Shown: piece after piece, positions 1-9,354 of the stretch
Layout of the letters: each line of letters opens with the position of its first letter
Position numbering within the stretch: the stretch's first letter is position 1
From: Caldisericia bacterium
GTDB taxonomy: Bacteria; Caldisericota; Caldisericia; UBA6126
Assembly (NCBI GenBank): GCA_023146045.1
Contig: JAGLCW010000142.1
Location: 1 to 37,168 of the forward strand
Direction: 5' to 3'
DNA: 37,168 bases
The notes under the pieces: generated by a model
The model's input: only the letters and a program-made list of their open reading frames with translations
What the model was told of the DNA's origin: nothing
The model's database searches: none
Program-made: the position numbers and the translations under genes

Positions 1-51
1 TCGCTAAACTCAATAAGCAAAAACATTGATTGGATTTGTAACAAACAATAA
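1..51 (+). CDS. 3' end of an upstream gene (C-terminal 16 residues SLNSISKNIDWICNKQ, then TAA)
   Basis: Frame 1 is open from base 1 to TAA at 49-51, directly abutting the ATG at 52. Too short to identify. Confidence 0.4.
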   Translation, partial: SLNSISKNIDWICNKQ

Positions 52-3000
52 ATGATAGCGCTTCATATAACATTTATTGACAATACTCCTTATTTGTGGA
101 GTGAAACATACCAAATTGGTTGTTATAAAGACTTAAAAAAAGCAATCAAGTCTATTGGTGTGCCATTTTCTTTAAATAAAAACAATACTGTTACTATAAT
201 TGTTCGATTACCAGCAAAAGAAGAGATTGTAATTCCATCATCTCCACTAATTGGTCCAGAAGTTATATCAACGCAAGCAGTAAAACTCAAAGTATGCAAA
301 GCTATTGCAAAACCTCTTTCTGTTGATGAATACCTTTCGTTGATAGCAACTATTGGAGAAAACAATATTCCTGGCACAGGAATAATACAAAGCACTTCAA
401 TAAAATGGAATAGTTCAATAGTAAAAGTTCTATTGTCGTTGTTTTCCACTGATAAATTTTTCCCAATGATTATCGCAGATGAAAATAATTACCAAGAACA
501 GATAAATGAATTAGCTACTAGTGAGCTTAAACTAAAGATAACGAAACTTTTAAAGCTTCTTCCAGCTGTTTGTAGGTGCGGTAGCGTGAAAAAAAAAATA
601 TCTCCATCAACTAGTACCATAGACGTTTTTAATTCTATTGCAGCAACTTGCAAACTGAAAATTCAAAAAGATCTTGATATTGAGATAACCAATGAAGATG
701 GTTTATTGAAAAGTAAAAATAAATGGTTAAAGTCTCTTACCGGCGACAAAACAGAGCAAAGCAAAAGACCACCATCGCATAGATATAATGCTGGAATCAA
801 TAAATCAATAAAAGCCATCGAAAGTACTGACTTTAAATATGGTTTCAAATTAATTGAACCAGAAAATTCAAAGAATCCAGAACAATGGACACTGCAATCG
901 ATACTAGTTCCAAAAAATGATACTACACTATACATTGAAATTGAGTCAATATTCGACAAAACTAGTAATGGGTACGCGTATATGAAAAAATATGACAGCA
1001 TACCATACGAAGACATTGAAATAGCAATGGATCAAGCAATGTCCATGAGTAATATATTAAGTAGAAACTTAAATACATTTACGTATAAATCTCTTAAACT
1101 TAGCACTGAAGATGCATTGCTGTTCCTTGAAGAAGACTCTCCGTCGCTTCAAGCGGCTGGCTTTTTTATCGCACTACCATCTTGGTGGATAAAGAATTCA
1201 TCTGAAGAGCTCTTAACGATTCAAGCAAAAGTTTTCAGTTCAACTATGCATGGAACTGGGAAGGGTATTCCTTTAAATGAGATTGTTTCATTTGACGTAA
1301 AAGCTTGTTTTAATGGAGAACAAATTGATGAAAAGGAAATGGAACAACTTGCATTGCTGAAAGCTCCTTTAGTAAAAATTAAAGGTCAGTGGTTAAGAAT
1401 AAATCCATCTCAAATTCAGTCTGCCGTGAAGTTTATTAAGAAAAGAAAAAGTAACACTATTACTGCGAAAGAAGTTTTGGAGCTTTCCATTGGGAAGAAA
1501 AAAGAATGGAACGGAATACCTGTTGGCGAAGTTACAACGGATGGCTGGTTAAGAGAAGTCTTAGATAGCGTAATGAAAAAAAAGATGACTTGTTTATTGC
1601 CGCAACCAGATGGCTTTAAGGGGAACTTAAGAGAGTATCAAAAAAATGGCTTTACTTGGCTTGAATTTATGTACAAATGGAAACTTGGAGCCTGCCTAGC
1701 AGATGACATGGGTTTGGGAAAAACAATACAAACATTGGCTTTTTTACAACGTAGATTTCTACTGAAAGAAACTAAACCAACGCTTCTTGTATGTCCAACC
1801 TCTGTAATAAACAATTGGAGAAAAGAGATTCAGAAATTTACACCAGACTTATCTGTATTGGTCCATCATGGAATGAACCGAAAAAAGGAAAAAGAGTTTG
1901 CTAAAGCTCTTGAAAATAACTTTATTATAATTACGAGTTATCAACTTTTACAACGTGACATTTCCTTCATCCATACAATCCCTTGGGCTGGAATAATAAT
2001 TGATGAAGCTCAAAATATTAAAAATCCTGATACAATTCAATCTAAAGCTGTTAGATCTTTAAAAGGTGGGTATAAAATTGCCCTTACTGGAACTCCGATT
2101 GAAAATCATGTTGGAGATTTATGGTCGATTATGGAGTTCCTTAATCCTGGACTTCTAGGTACACAATATGGTTTTAAAGAAGAATTTTACAAACCAATTC
2201 AAATATATCAATCTTCAGAAAAAGCAAATAGGCTAAAGAACATAACTGGCCCGTTTATTATGAGAAGAGTTAAAACTGACAAGTCAATCATTGCTGACTT
2301 ACCAGATAAAATTGAAACAAAAGAATATTGCTCGCTTACAAAAGAACAAATATCGTTGTATAAAGCTTTAACAAATGAGTTAAAAATTCAACTACAAACC
2401 AAAAGAGGCTTCGCCAGAAAAGGGTTAGTTCTGACTATGCTAACGAAATTAAAACAGGTTTGTAATCATCCAGCTCATTTTACCAAGGAAAAAGGTAATT
2501 TTGAAAATAGATCTGGGAAGCTATTAAGGCTTTGTGAATTAATTGAACAAATACGTGAAACTGAAGAGAGAGTATTAATTTTTACTCAATATGCTGAAAT
2601 GGGTTCAATTTTACAGTACTATTTACAAGAACGTTTTTCAGAACCGGTTTATTATTTAAATGGTAGCGTACCAAAAGCAAAGCGCGATGAAATGATAGAA
2701 TCTTTTCAAAATAGCATTAATGCACCAAAGATTTTCATTCTTTCTTTAAAAGCTGGAGGAACAGGTATAACCCTAACAAAAGCAAATCATGTCATACATT
2801 ACGATAGATGGTGGAACCCAGCAGTTGAAAACCAAGCTACAGATAGAGCTTTCCGTATTGGTCAGACAAAAAACGTTCAGGTACACAAACTAATTGTTTC
2901 TGGAACTCTAGAAGAACGAATAGACGAATTGATCGATCGGAAAGTAAATATTTCAGGTCAAGTAATTAATACAGGAGAGCAGTGGTTGTCAGAATTATCA

Positions 3001-3054
3001 AATTCTGAAATCAATTCTATCATTGAATTAAGCGAAGAACTTTCCAATAATTAG
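52..3054 (+). CDS. SNF2-family DEAD/DEAH-like helicase (Snf2_N + Helicase_C)
   Basis: 1000-aa ORF with motif I ADDMGLGKTIQTLAFL, DEAQ box (IIIDEAQNIKNP), ALTGTPIENHVGDLWSIMEFLNPG, and C-terminal SLKAGGTGITLTKANHVIHYDRWWNPAVENQATDRAFRIGQ. Confidence 0.95.
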   Translation: MIALHITFIDNTPYLWSETYQIGCYKDLKKAIKSIGVPFSLNKNNTVTIIVRLPAKEEIVIPSSPLIGPEVISTQAVKLKVCKAIAKPLSVDEYLSLIATIGENNIPGTGIIQSTSIKWNSSIVKVLLSLFSTDKFFPMIIADENNYQEQINELATSELKLKITKLLKLLPAVCRCGSVKKKISPSTSTIDVFNSIAATCKLKIQKDLDIEITNEDGLLKSKNKWLKSLTGDKTEQSKRPPSHRYNAGINKSIKAIESTDFKYGFKLIEPENSKNPEQWTLQSILVPKNDTTLYIEIESIFDKTSNGYAYMKKYDSIPYEDIEIAMDQAMSMSNILSRNLNTFTYKSLKLSTEDALLFLEEDSPSLQAAGFFIALPSWWIKNSSEELLTIQAKVFSSTMHGTGKGIPLNEIVSFDVKACFNGEQIDEKEMEQLALLKAPLVKIKGQWLRINPSQIQSAVKFIKKRKSNTITAKEVLELSIGKKKEWNGIPVGEVTTDGWLREVLDSVMKKKMTCLLPQPDGFKGNLREYQKNGFTWLEFMYKWKLGACLADDMGLGKTIQTLAFLQRRFLLKETKPTLLVCPTSVINNWRKEIQKFTPDLSVLVHHGMNRKKEKEFAKALENNFIIITSYQLLQRDISFIHTIPWAGIIIDEAQNIKNPDTIQSKAVRSLKGGYKIALTGTPIENHVGDLWSIMEFLNPGLLGTQYGFKEEFYKPIQIYQSSEKANRLKNITGPFIMRRVKTDKSIIADLPDKIETKEYCSLTKEQISLYKALTNELKIQLQTKRGFARKGLVLTMLTKLKQVCNHPAHFTKEKGNFENRSGKLLRLCELIEQIRETEERVLIFTQYAEMGSILQYYLQERFSEPVYYLNGSVPKAKRDEMIESFQNSINAPKIFILSLKAGGTGITLTKANHVIHYDRWWNPAVENQATDRAFRIGQTKNVQVHKLIVSGTLEERIDELIDRKVNISGQVINTGEQWLSELSNSEINSIIELSEELSNN

Positions 3055-3221
3055 CCATTACTCTTTTCGTTTTTTTCATCAGTACAAATTGAATTACACT
3101 TTGAGCAACAACTTGAACAATGCTTTGTTGGATCTTTATCTTTTATAGCTTTTACTAACGACATAACAATATATACAAAAGCACTTAAAACTACAGTACC
3201 AATAATTATTCTTTCAATCAT
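3051..3221 (-). CDS. FeoB-associated Cys-rich small membrane protein (56 aa)
   Basis: Hand translation: MIERIIIGTVVLSAFVYIVMSLVKAIKDKDPTKHCSSCCSKCNSICTDEKNEKSNG*. One N-terminal TM helix then a Cys cluster, directly downstream of feoB. Absent from the supplied ORF track (below its length cutoff). Confidence 0.85.
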   Translation of the reverse strand: MIERIIIGTVVLSAFVYIVMSLVKAIKDKDPTKHCSSCCSKCNSICTDEKNEKSNG

Positions 3222-3239
3222 TGTTGTTTAGCACAATTT

Positions 3240-5168
3240 TCATAAAACACTTCCCACCTGATAAACAATAAATGTAATTAAATAAGCTATAACGGTAAGC
3301 CCAAAAAATTGTACAGACGCAAAAACCCAAGAATTGCTCTCTCTTTTAGTAACTGCAAATGTTGCAACACATGGAGAACTTATTAAGCAAAAAAGCATTA
3401 TACAAAACGCTACTAGCCCTGAATATTGTTCTTTTAGTTTATCTCTTAAAGGTATAGAATTTTCATCTGCTTCGCCAACAGAGTTTACAATGCCAAGCTG
3501 AGCAACAAACATTTCTTTTGCTGTTAGTGCACCAATTAATGCAGTTCCTATTTTCCAGTCAAAACCAAGAGGCTTAATTGCAGGCTCTATCCACTTTCCC
3601 ATACGTCCAGCATAGGTATTTGATAAAATTTCTTCTTGTTTTTGTTTATTTAAATCCTGTATCTGAACGCTTTTAATACTTTGCTCTAATGTTGAACTTT
3701 GAATTGTTTGAATTTTATTTGAATAATTTTGAGAATAATTTTGTATTTTTGGGAAAGAAATTAACACCCATAGAATAATTGAAATAGCTAAAATCAGAGT
3801 TCCTGCTTTTTTAAGATACTCTTTCCCTTGATTCCACATTTCAATAAAAAGGCTTTTTATCGTTGGCACCCTGTAATCTGGTAATTCAATAATAAATGGT
3901 ACAGAATCACCTTTAAATATAGTTTTTCTAAGAATTTTTGCTGCAACCACGGCTACCAGTATTCCAATGACATACATGATTAACAACATTGGACCCTGCA
4001 AATTAGTAGGGAAAAATGCAGGAATAATTAGTGCGTATATTGTAAGCCTTGCACCACAACTCATTAATGGGACCACCATCATTGTTGTAAGTCTTTCTTG
4101 CTTAGATTCCAAAGTTCTAGTTGCCATAATTGCCGGGACAGAACATCCAAATCCCAAAAGCATTGGGACAATACTCTTCCCATGAAGATTAATTTTATTC
4201 ATAAATCTATCCATAACATATGCAACTCTAGACATGTACCCAGTACCTTCTAAAAAAGCTATAGCTAGAAATAATAAAAGAATATTAGGAAGAAATACTA
4301 TTACTCCTCCAACTCCTCCAATCACTCCGTCGATGATTAACGATTTAAGTAAAGGAGAAAAAGAAACTGGCCAAACACTCAATATAACACCAGACAACCA
4401 TGCAAAAAAGTATTCAATCCAGTTCATAAATGGAGCACCAAAAACAAAAACTAATGTAAAAACAATATACATTAAACCTAGGAAAATTATTACTCCCCAG
4501 AAAGAATGTGTTAGAACGCTGTCTAACTTTTCAGAAAAACTTATTTTCTCTGTTTTTTCAAAAACCACAGATTGAGATATCCACTCTTTTATAATCGCGT
4601 ATCTTTTTGCTGGACTAATATCTTTTTGTTCCTTTTTGGCAATATTTAATTCATCTAATCCTTTGTTGTGCTTTTCGCATATTGAAAAAATTGTACTTTT
4701 AAGAGTATCAACACCTTTACATTTATGCCCTATGGTTTTAACTATCGACACGTTCATTGCTTTTGATAAATTCTCTGGCTTTATAGATATCCCTTTTTTT
4801 TCAGCAGCATCCGTCATATTTAGAACAACTAATATTGGAACACCCAATTCCATTAATTGCGATGTTAAAAAAAGATTTCTCTCTATACTTGATGAATCAA
4901 CAATGCTTACAATGAGATCTGGACTAGAATTCTCTAAGACTTCTCTGGCTACTTCTTCTTCTGGAGAATGTGCCTTTAGGTCATACATTCCTGGTAAATC
5001 AATAATTTTTATTTTGTTCTTATTTATTGAGAGTATTCCCTCTTTTTTTTCTACAGTAACTCCAGGATAATTCCCAACATGCTGATTTGAACCAGTTAAG
5101 GCATTAAACAATGTAGTTTTCCCACAATTTGGGTTTCCAGCCAAAGCTATTGTATAAGATGCTTTCAT
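3240..5168 (-). CDS. feoB: Ferrous iron transport protein B
   Basis: N-terminal G domain (GNPNCGKTTLFNALTGSNQHVGNYPGVTVEKKEG, DLPGMYDL, NMTD) followed by nucleoside-recognition/Gate multi-TM regions (LLGFGCSVPAIMATRTLESKQERLTTMMVVPLMSCGARL). Confidence 0.97.
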   Translation of the reverse strand: MKASYTIALAGNPNCGKTTLFNALTGSNQHVGNYPGVTVEKKEGILSINKNKIKIIDLPGMYDLKAHSPEEEVAREVLENSSPDLIVSIVDSSSIERNLFLTSQLMELGVPILVVLNMTDAAEKKGISIKPENLSKAMNVSIVKTIGHKCKGVDTLKSTIFSICEKHNKGLDELNIAKKEQKDISPAKRYAIIKEWISQSVVFEKTEKISFSEKLDSVLTHSFWGVIIFLGLMYIVFTLVFVFGAPFMNWIEYFFAWLSGVILSVWPVSFSPLLKSLIIDGVIGGVGGVIVFLPNILLLFLAIAFLEGTGYMSRVAYVMDRFMNKINLHGKSIVPMLLGFGCSVPAIMATRTLESKQERLTTMMVVPLMSCGARLTIYALIIPAFFPTNLQGPMLLIMYVIGILVAVVAAKILRKTIFKGDSVPFIIELPDYRVPTIKSLFIEMWNQGKEYLKKAGTLILAISIILWVLISFPKIQNYSQNYSNKIQTIQSSTLEQSIKSVQIQDLNKQKQEEILSNTYAGRMGKWIEPAIKPLGFDWKIGTALIGALTAKEMFVAQLGIVNSVGEADENSIPLRDKLKEQYSGLVAFCIMLFCLISSPCVATFAVTKRESNSWVFASVQFFGLTVIAYLITFIVYQVGSVL

Positions 5169-5179
5169 GAGTACCTCAA

Positions 5180-5488
5180 CTATTTTTCTGAATCATTGTC
5201 AGCAGTTTCTTCTTCAACTTCAATGTTTTCACAAAGATTATAATCAATTGCAAATTTACTACCGTTTGACTCAATTATTACTGCTTCCTTTTCTCCGCTT
5301 TTTCTAATAACTGAAATATCTTGACCTTTAATTATTCCCATACAAAACAATCTTCTCACGTAGTTTTCATTTCCGTCTACGCTGCAAACTCTCATATTTT
5401 TTTTGCAAGGTGCATCAGAAAGGCTTAAACATCTCTTATGCCCCCTACATCTGCAATGAGTCCTTTTACTATGCCTCATTTTGTTCAC
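5180..5488 (-). CDS. feoA: FeoA-domain protein with Cys/His-rich N-terminal extension
   Basis: C-terminal ~65 aa match a FeoA SH3-like fold pattern (VRRLFCMGIIKGQDISVIRKSGEKEAVIIESNGSKFAIDYNLCENIEVE). Sits between a DtxR-like gene and feoB. N-terminus MNKMRHSKRTHCRCRGHKRCLSLSDAPCKKNMRVC. Confidence 0.8.
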   Translation of the reverse strand: MNKMRHSKRTHCRCRGHKRCLSLSDAPCKKNMRVCSVDGNENYVRRLFCMGIIKGQDISVIRKSGEKEAVIIESNGSKFAIDYNLCENIEVEEETADNDSEK

Positions 5489-5864
5489 CTTTGTAGTCTC
5501 TTACAAACTCAACTAGTTTATCTGTTATTTCTTTTCCTATTGCGTGTTCAATCTTACATGCCGCTTCGTCAGCTTTAGCATCACCAATTCCTAAAACATT
5601 GACAAAAAACTCTCTAATGGTTACATGCTTCTTTAGAATCTCAACTGCAATCTGTTTACCTGTTTGTGTTAGTTTTATTGGCTTATATGGGGTATAGTTT
5701 ATTAGATTCATCTTGTATAAATGTCGCAATGCATTAGTAACTGAAGATTTTTTTACTTTTAGATGTACCCCAATATTAGAGCATCTTACTAGTTCATTCT
5801 CTTGAGAAAGAATCGCGATTGCTTCTAAATAATCTTCAAGACTAGCGGATAATTCTGTATTCAA
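5469..5864 (-). CDS. DtxR/MntR-family metal-dependent transcriptional repressor (short form, no SH3 domain)
   Basis: 131 aa: wHTH (SASLEDYLEAIAILSQENELVRCSNIGVHLKVKKSSVTNALRHLYKMNLINY) plus metal-binding/dimerisation segment (ADEAACKIEHAIGKEITDKLVEF). Confidence 0.9.
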   Translation of the reverse strand: MNTELSASLEDYLEAIAILSQENELVRCSNIGVHLKVKKSSVTNALRHLYKMNLINYTPYKPIKLTQTGKQIAVEILKKHVTIREFFVNVLGIGDAKADEAACKIEHAIGKEITDKLVEFVRDYKGEQNEA

Positions 5865-5896
5865 AAAAACTCCTTGACAACATGATATTCCTATAT

Positions 5897-5912
5897 GTTA
5901 GTCAAGTCTAAC
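5897..5912 (-). promoter_or_regulatory. Putative DtxR-family operator upstream of the dtxR-like/feoA/feoB operon
   Basis: GTTAGTCAAGTCTAAC: 5-bp perfect inverted arms GTTAG/CTAAC with 6-bp spacer, 33 bp upstream of the repressor start and immediately adjacent to a minus-strand TTGACA (5917-5922). Confidence 0.5.
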
Positions 5913-5929
5913 TTTTTGTCAATAGAAAT

Positions 5930-6685
5930 TTACCCGTACCTTCCATTAATATAGTCTGATGTTTCAGTGTTAATTGGTTTTTCAAACATTTCTTTCGTTG
6001 TTCCATGCTCAACAAGCTCCCCAAGAAGCATAAATGCAGTTTGATCAGAAATACGTGCAGCTTGTTGAATGTTATGGGTAACAATAACTATTGTATAGTC
6101 TTTTTTTAGATCTAGCATTGTTTGTTCAATTTTTGCTGTAGCAATAGGATCTAGTGCAGAACATGGTTCATCCATAAGTATTATTTCTGGTTCAATAGCT
6201 AGTGTTCTTGCAAGACATATCCTTTGTTGTTGTCCACCAGAAAGTGCTAATGCTGACTTTTTCAATTCATCTTTTACTTCATTCCATATGGCAGCTTTTC
6301 TAAGACTTTTTTCAACAATATCATTAAGAGTTTTTTTCTTTTTTATACCTGCAATTTTTGGTCCATAAGCAACATTTTCATAAATGCTTTTTGGTAATGG
6401 ATTTGGTTGTTGAAACACCATTCCAATTTTTTTTCTAATTTCTACTGGATCAGCATCTTTACCATTAATATCAATTCCGTTATATACTACTTCTCCTTCT
6501 ATGTTAACTGTAGCTATCAAATCATTCATTCTGTTAAAGCATCTAAGATAAGTAGATTTTCCACATCCAGATGGTCCAATAAAAGCAGTAATGCTTTTAT
6601 CTTTAAAAGAGAAATCTACATTTTTTAGTGCTTGTTTTTTTCCATACCACAGACTTAGATCTTTTGAATAAAGTTTATCTTTCAT
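5930..6685 (-). CDS. pstB: Phosphate ABC transporter ATP-binding protein
   Basis: Walker [77 protein letters not shown]. Start placed at the internal Met ([15 protein letters not shown]) because the ORF-track start at 6736 would overlap pstA extensively. Confidence 0.97.
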   Translation of the reverse strand: MKDKLYSKDLSLWYGKKQALKNVDFSFKDKSITAFIGPSGCGKSTYLRCFNRMNDLIATVNIEGEVVYNGIDINGKDADPVEIRKKIGMVFQQPNPLPKSIYENVAYGPKIAGIKKKKTLNDIVEKSLRKAAIWNEVKDELKKSALALSGGQQQRICLARTLAIEPEIILMDEPCSALDPIATAKIEQTMLDLKKDYTIVIVTHNIQQAARISDQTAFMLLGELVEHGTTKEMFEKPINTETSDYINGRYG

Positions 6686-6687
6686 TT

Positions 6688-7545
6688 CTACCTTCCAATT
6701 TTGTACTGTTCGTTTGAATATTTTTTCCCGATCCATCTGACAGACATATTCATGAGGATAATGATTATGAATAATATTATAGCAACACCCATAGCTTGTG
6801 TAATCAAATCTTGCCTGGTTATTCCACCCGTTGATGGAGCTTCTGTCGCTAAATAAAACAACTCAAGTGCCAATGTCCTTGCTCCATCAAGCGGAGATAC
6901 GGGATTAAAGGGACTAAATCCAACAGTTGCTAGCAATGGTGCAGTTTCTGCAACTACTCTTCCTGCACAAAGTATAACACCGGTCATAATCCCTGGTAAT
7001 GCTGCAGGAATAACAATTTTCCAAGTTGTTTCCCACTTGGTTGCTCCAAGAGCGTAAGATGCCTCTCGCCAAGTTTTTGGTACGCCTATTAGAGCTTCTT
7101 CCGCAGAGGTAACCATGTATGGCAATGACAAACAAGCCATAGTTAGTGCACCAGCAAGAATACAAGTGTGTCCAATGAAAACTACAAAAAAGGCAACTCC
7201 AAACAAACCATAAATTATTGATGGTATACCTGCTAAACTTTTTAATGCAAACTTAGTAAACTTTGTGAATTTATTTTCTGGAGCATACTCTGACAAATAT
7301 ATAGCCGTGCCAACTCCTAGCGGGAAAATAAACAGTAAAGTAAGCAATATTAAATATAGCGTTCCAAGAATTGGAGCCATTAATCCACCAGTAATTGTGC
7401 TACCAAATACAAAATGCATATTTAATGATCTCCACCCATGTAATACAGTGTACACAATGATAAACAACATTGACGAAACAACCAATAGGGTGATAGTCCA
7501 CAACAATACTGATGATATTTTTTGTGCTATTTGTGGTTTAATCAT
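6688..7545 (-). CDS. pstA: Phosphate ABC transporter permease PstA
   Basis: Multi-TM permease with EAA loop ([32 protein letters not shown]). Gene order pstS-C-A-B. Confidence 0.95.
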   Translation of the reverse strand: MIKPQIAQKISSVLLWTITLLVVSSMLFIIVYTVLHGWRSLNMHFVFGSTITGGLMAPILGTLYLILLTLLFIFPLGVGTAIYLSEYAPENKFTKFTKFALKSLAGIPSIIYGLFGVAFFVVFIGHTCILAGALTMACLSLPYMVTSAEEALIGVPKTWREASYALGATKWETTWKIVIPAALPGIMTGVILCAGRVVAETAPLLATVGFSPFNPVSPLDGARTLALELFYLATEAPSTGGITRQDLITQAMGVAIILFIIIILMNMSVRWIGKKYSNEQYKIGR

Positions 7546-7548
7546 ATA

Positions 7549-8403
7549 TTAGACCACCTTACGCATTTTAAAACTAATACCGTTGAATAAGAATACAAAA
7601 ATTAGCAAAATTATCCCGCATGCAAACAGCGCATGCATATGTTGACTATTTAATGCTGCTTCTTCGATTTGTCCTACAATATTGCTTGTTAAAGTTCTTG
7701 ATGGGTCAAACAAGCTATTTGGTATTTTGAAAGCATTCCCAATAACCATGTATACTGCCATAGCTTCCCCTATCGCCCTTCCCATACCTAGAATTACTGC
7801 CCCAATGATCCCAGATTTTGCAGCTGGCAGTGTTACATTCCACACAGTTTGCCACTTGGTTGCCCCAAGAGCGTAAGATGCTTCCTTGTACTGTCTTGGG
7901 ACAGACCTTAATGAATCTTCACTTAATGTAATTATTGTCGGCATGGTCATAACTATAAGAACTATGATTGCTGCAATTAAACTATAACCTGGAGGAGAAA
8001 AATTTTCTCTAATTAGCGGTACAAGAAAAATCATTCCTACCAATCCAAAAACAATTGATGGTATCCCAGCCATTAATTCAATACATGGACCAATAATTTT
8101 TTTGATATCTGATGTAGCAATATCTGTCATAAATATTGCTACCGAAATACCTATTGGTGCAGAAACAATAATGCTCCCGGTGGTAACGAAAAGAGAACCT
8201 AAGATAAGCGGATAAACTCCGTAAACATTTTTGCTTATGTTCCACGTTTTACCAAAAATAAAATTCCCTAATCCATTTTCAATGAATGCAGAGAATCCAT
8301 TTTTAAACAAAAAGTACCCAATTCCTACCAATATCATTAGCGAAATAATAGAACACAAGAACAATAAACATCTTACTGTTATTTCAATATTCTTTTTTGA
8401 CAT
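7549..8403 (-). CDS. pstC: Phosphate ABC transporter permease PstC
   Basis: Multi-TM permease, [44 protein letters not shown]. Adjacent to pstS and pstA. Confidence 0.95.
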   Translation of the reverse strand: MSKKNIEITVRCLLFLCSIISLMILVGIGYFLFKNGFSAFIENGLGNFIFGKTWNISKNVYGVYPLILGSLFVTTGSIIVSAPIGISVAIFMTDIATSDIKKIIGPCIELMAGIPSIVFGLVGMIFLVPLIRENFSPPGYSLIAAIIVLIVMTMPTIITLSEDSLRSVPRQYKEASYALGATKWQTVWNVTLPAAKSGIIGAVILGMGRAIGEAMAVYMVIGNAFKIPNSLFDPSRTLTSNIVGQIEEAALNSQHMHALFACGIILLIFVFLFNGISFKMRKVV

Positions 8404-9275
8404 TATTTCACTAAAGGTACATACCCATTGTTTTCGGCAATTTCTTGTCCTTCACTACTTCTGCAAAAATCGATAAAAGCTTTCATTAAAGTATTTGGAG
8501 CTTCTTTTGTAATGAAATATAAACGTCTAACCAAGGGGTAAGTTCCATCCATACATGAGCCCACACTACATTGCTTTCCATTTATTGAAAGTGCTTTTAG
8601 CCCACTAATATATCCTAGTGATACGTATCCTATTCCGCTGGCATCTTCTTGAATTCCAATTTGCATTTCTCCGTTTGATTTTTTCATTAAAGAAGTATCA
8701 GAATTTTCTAAATTTTGTGGTTTTAAAACTTTTGAATCAAAACAGTCTCTCGTTCCAGACCCTTCTTCTCTGCTGTAAATTGTAATTTCTTGATCATTCC
8801 CACCCAATTCATTCCAATTTGTAATATTGCCAGCGTATATATTTGCTACATCTTTAATTGTTAAATCTGTAATTGGGTTTTTAGAATTAACTACAATTGC
8901 AACTCCGTCTCTTGCGATTGGGTAAGACAGCATATCTTTTTCTGTAATTTTTATTTCTCTAGATGCGGCACCAATGTCAATCGTACCAATAGCACATTGT
9001 TCCACACCAGCACTAGACCCACCACCAGAATAAGCTACTTCAACATCTCTGTTTTGACTCATGAAAGCCAATGCAAATTTTTCAGCTAATGGCAAAACAC
9101 TTGTTGAGCCTGCTTCTCTAATAACTCCAGATAAATTCTTCTGAAGATCGTGGTTTCCTTCATCTATTATTTCTTTATTGTTTACACATCCGATTAAACT
9201 AAGTCCTAAAACACCTAAAACGACAAAAGCAACTACCAACTCTTTAATCTGTTGTTTTTTAAATACTTTTTTCAC
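8403..9275 (-). CDS. pstS: Phosphate ABC transporter substrate-binding lipoprotein PstS
   Basis: Lipobox-like LGLSLIGC, REAGSTSVLPLAEKFALAF, YSGGGSSAGVEQ, ASREIKITEKD, YSREEGSGTRDCF. Confidence 0.95.
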   Translation of the reverse strand: MKKVFKKQQIKELVVAFVVLGVLGLSLIGCVNNKEIIDEGNHDLQKNLSGVIREAGSTSVLPLAEKFALAFMSQNRDVEVAYSGGGSSAGVEQCAIGTIDIGAASREIKITEKDMLSYPIARDGVAIVVNSKNPITDLTIKDVANIYAGNITNWNELGGNDQEITIYSREEGSGTRDCFDSKVLKPQNLENSDTSLMKKSNGEMQIGIQEDASGIGYVSLGYISGLKALSINGKQCSVGSCMDGTYPLVRRLYFITKEAPNTLMKAFIDFCRSSEGQEIAENNGYVPLVK

Positions 9276-9321
9276 ATAAACCTCCGTAATTAAATTTTGA
9301 ATTACAGAATGTTTAACATGA

Positions 9322-9354
9322 AATAATTAAGGAATTGTTAAGGATTCATTAAGG
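9322..9354 (-). promoter_or_regulatory. Pho-box-like array upstream of pstS: three direct repeats at 11-bp period
   Basis: On the minus strand CCTTAATGAAT CCTTAACAATT CCTTAATTATT. The plus-strand core TTAAGG occurs at 9327, 9338 and 9349. Confidence 0.7.

Noticed and set aside
123-1016. Minus-strand ORFs 123..449 and 663..1016
   Set aside because: Antisense to the SNF2 gene, no recognisable motifs, no SD. Shadow ORFs.
3967-5070. Plus-strand ORFs 3967..4185, 4234..4575 and 4636..5070
   Set aside because: Antisense to feoB, with compositions typical of reverse-frame reading of TM segments.
6686-6736. Extended pstB start in the ORF track ([17 protein letters not shown]...)
   Set aside because: Lies inside the pstA 3' end. 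The internal Met at 6685 gives a normal PstB N-terminus.
6407-8476. ORFs at 6407..6628 (+), 6914..7165 (-), 7265..7552 (+), 7682..7876 (+) and 8231..8476 (+) inside pst genes
   Set aside because: Fully overlap pstB/pstA/pstC coding on the other strand or another frame; no independent support.
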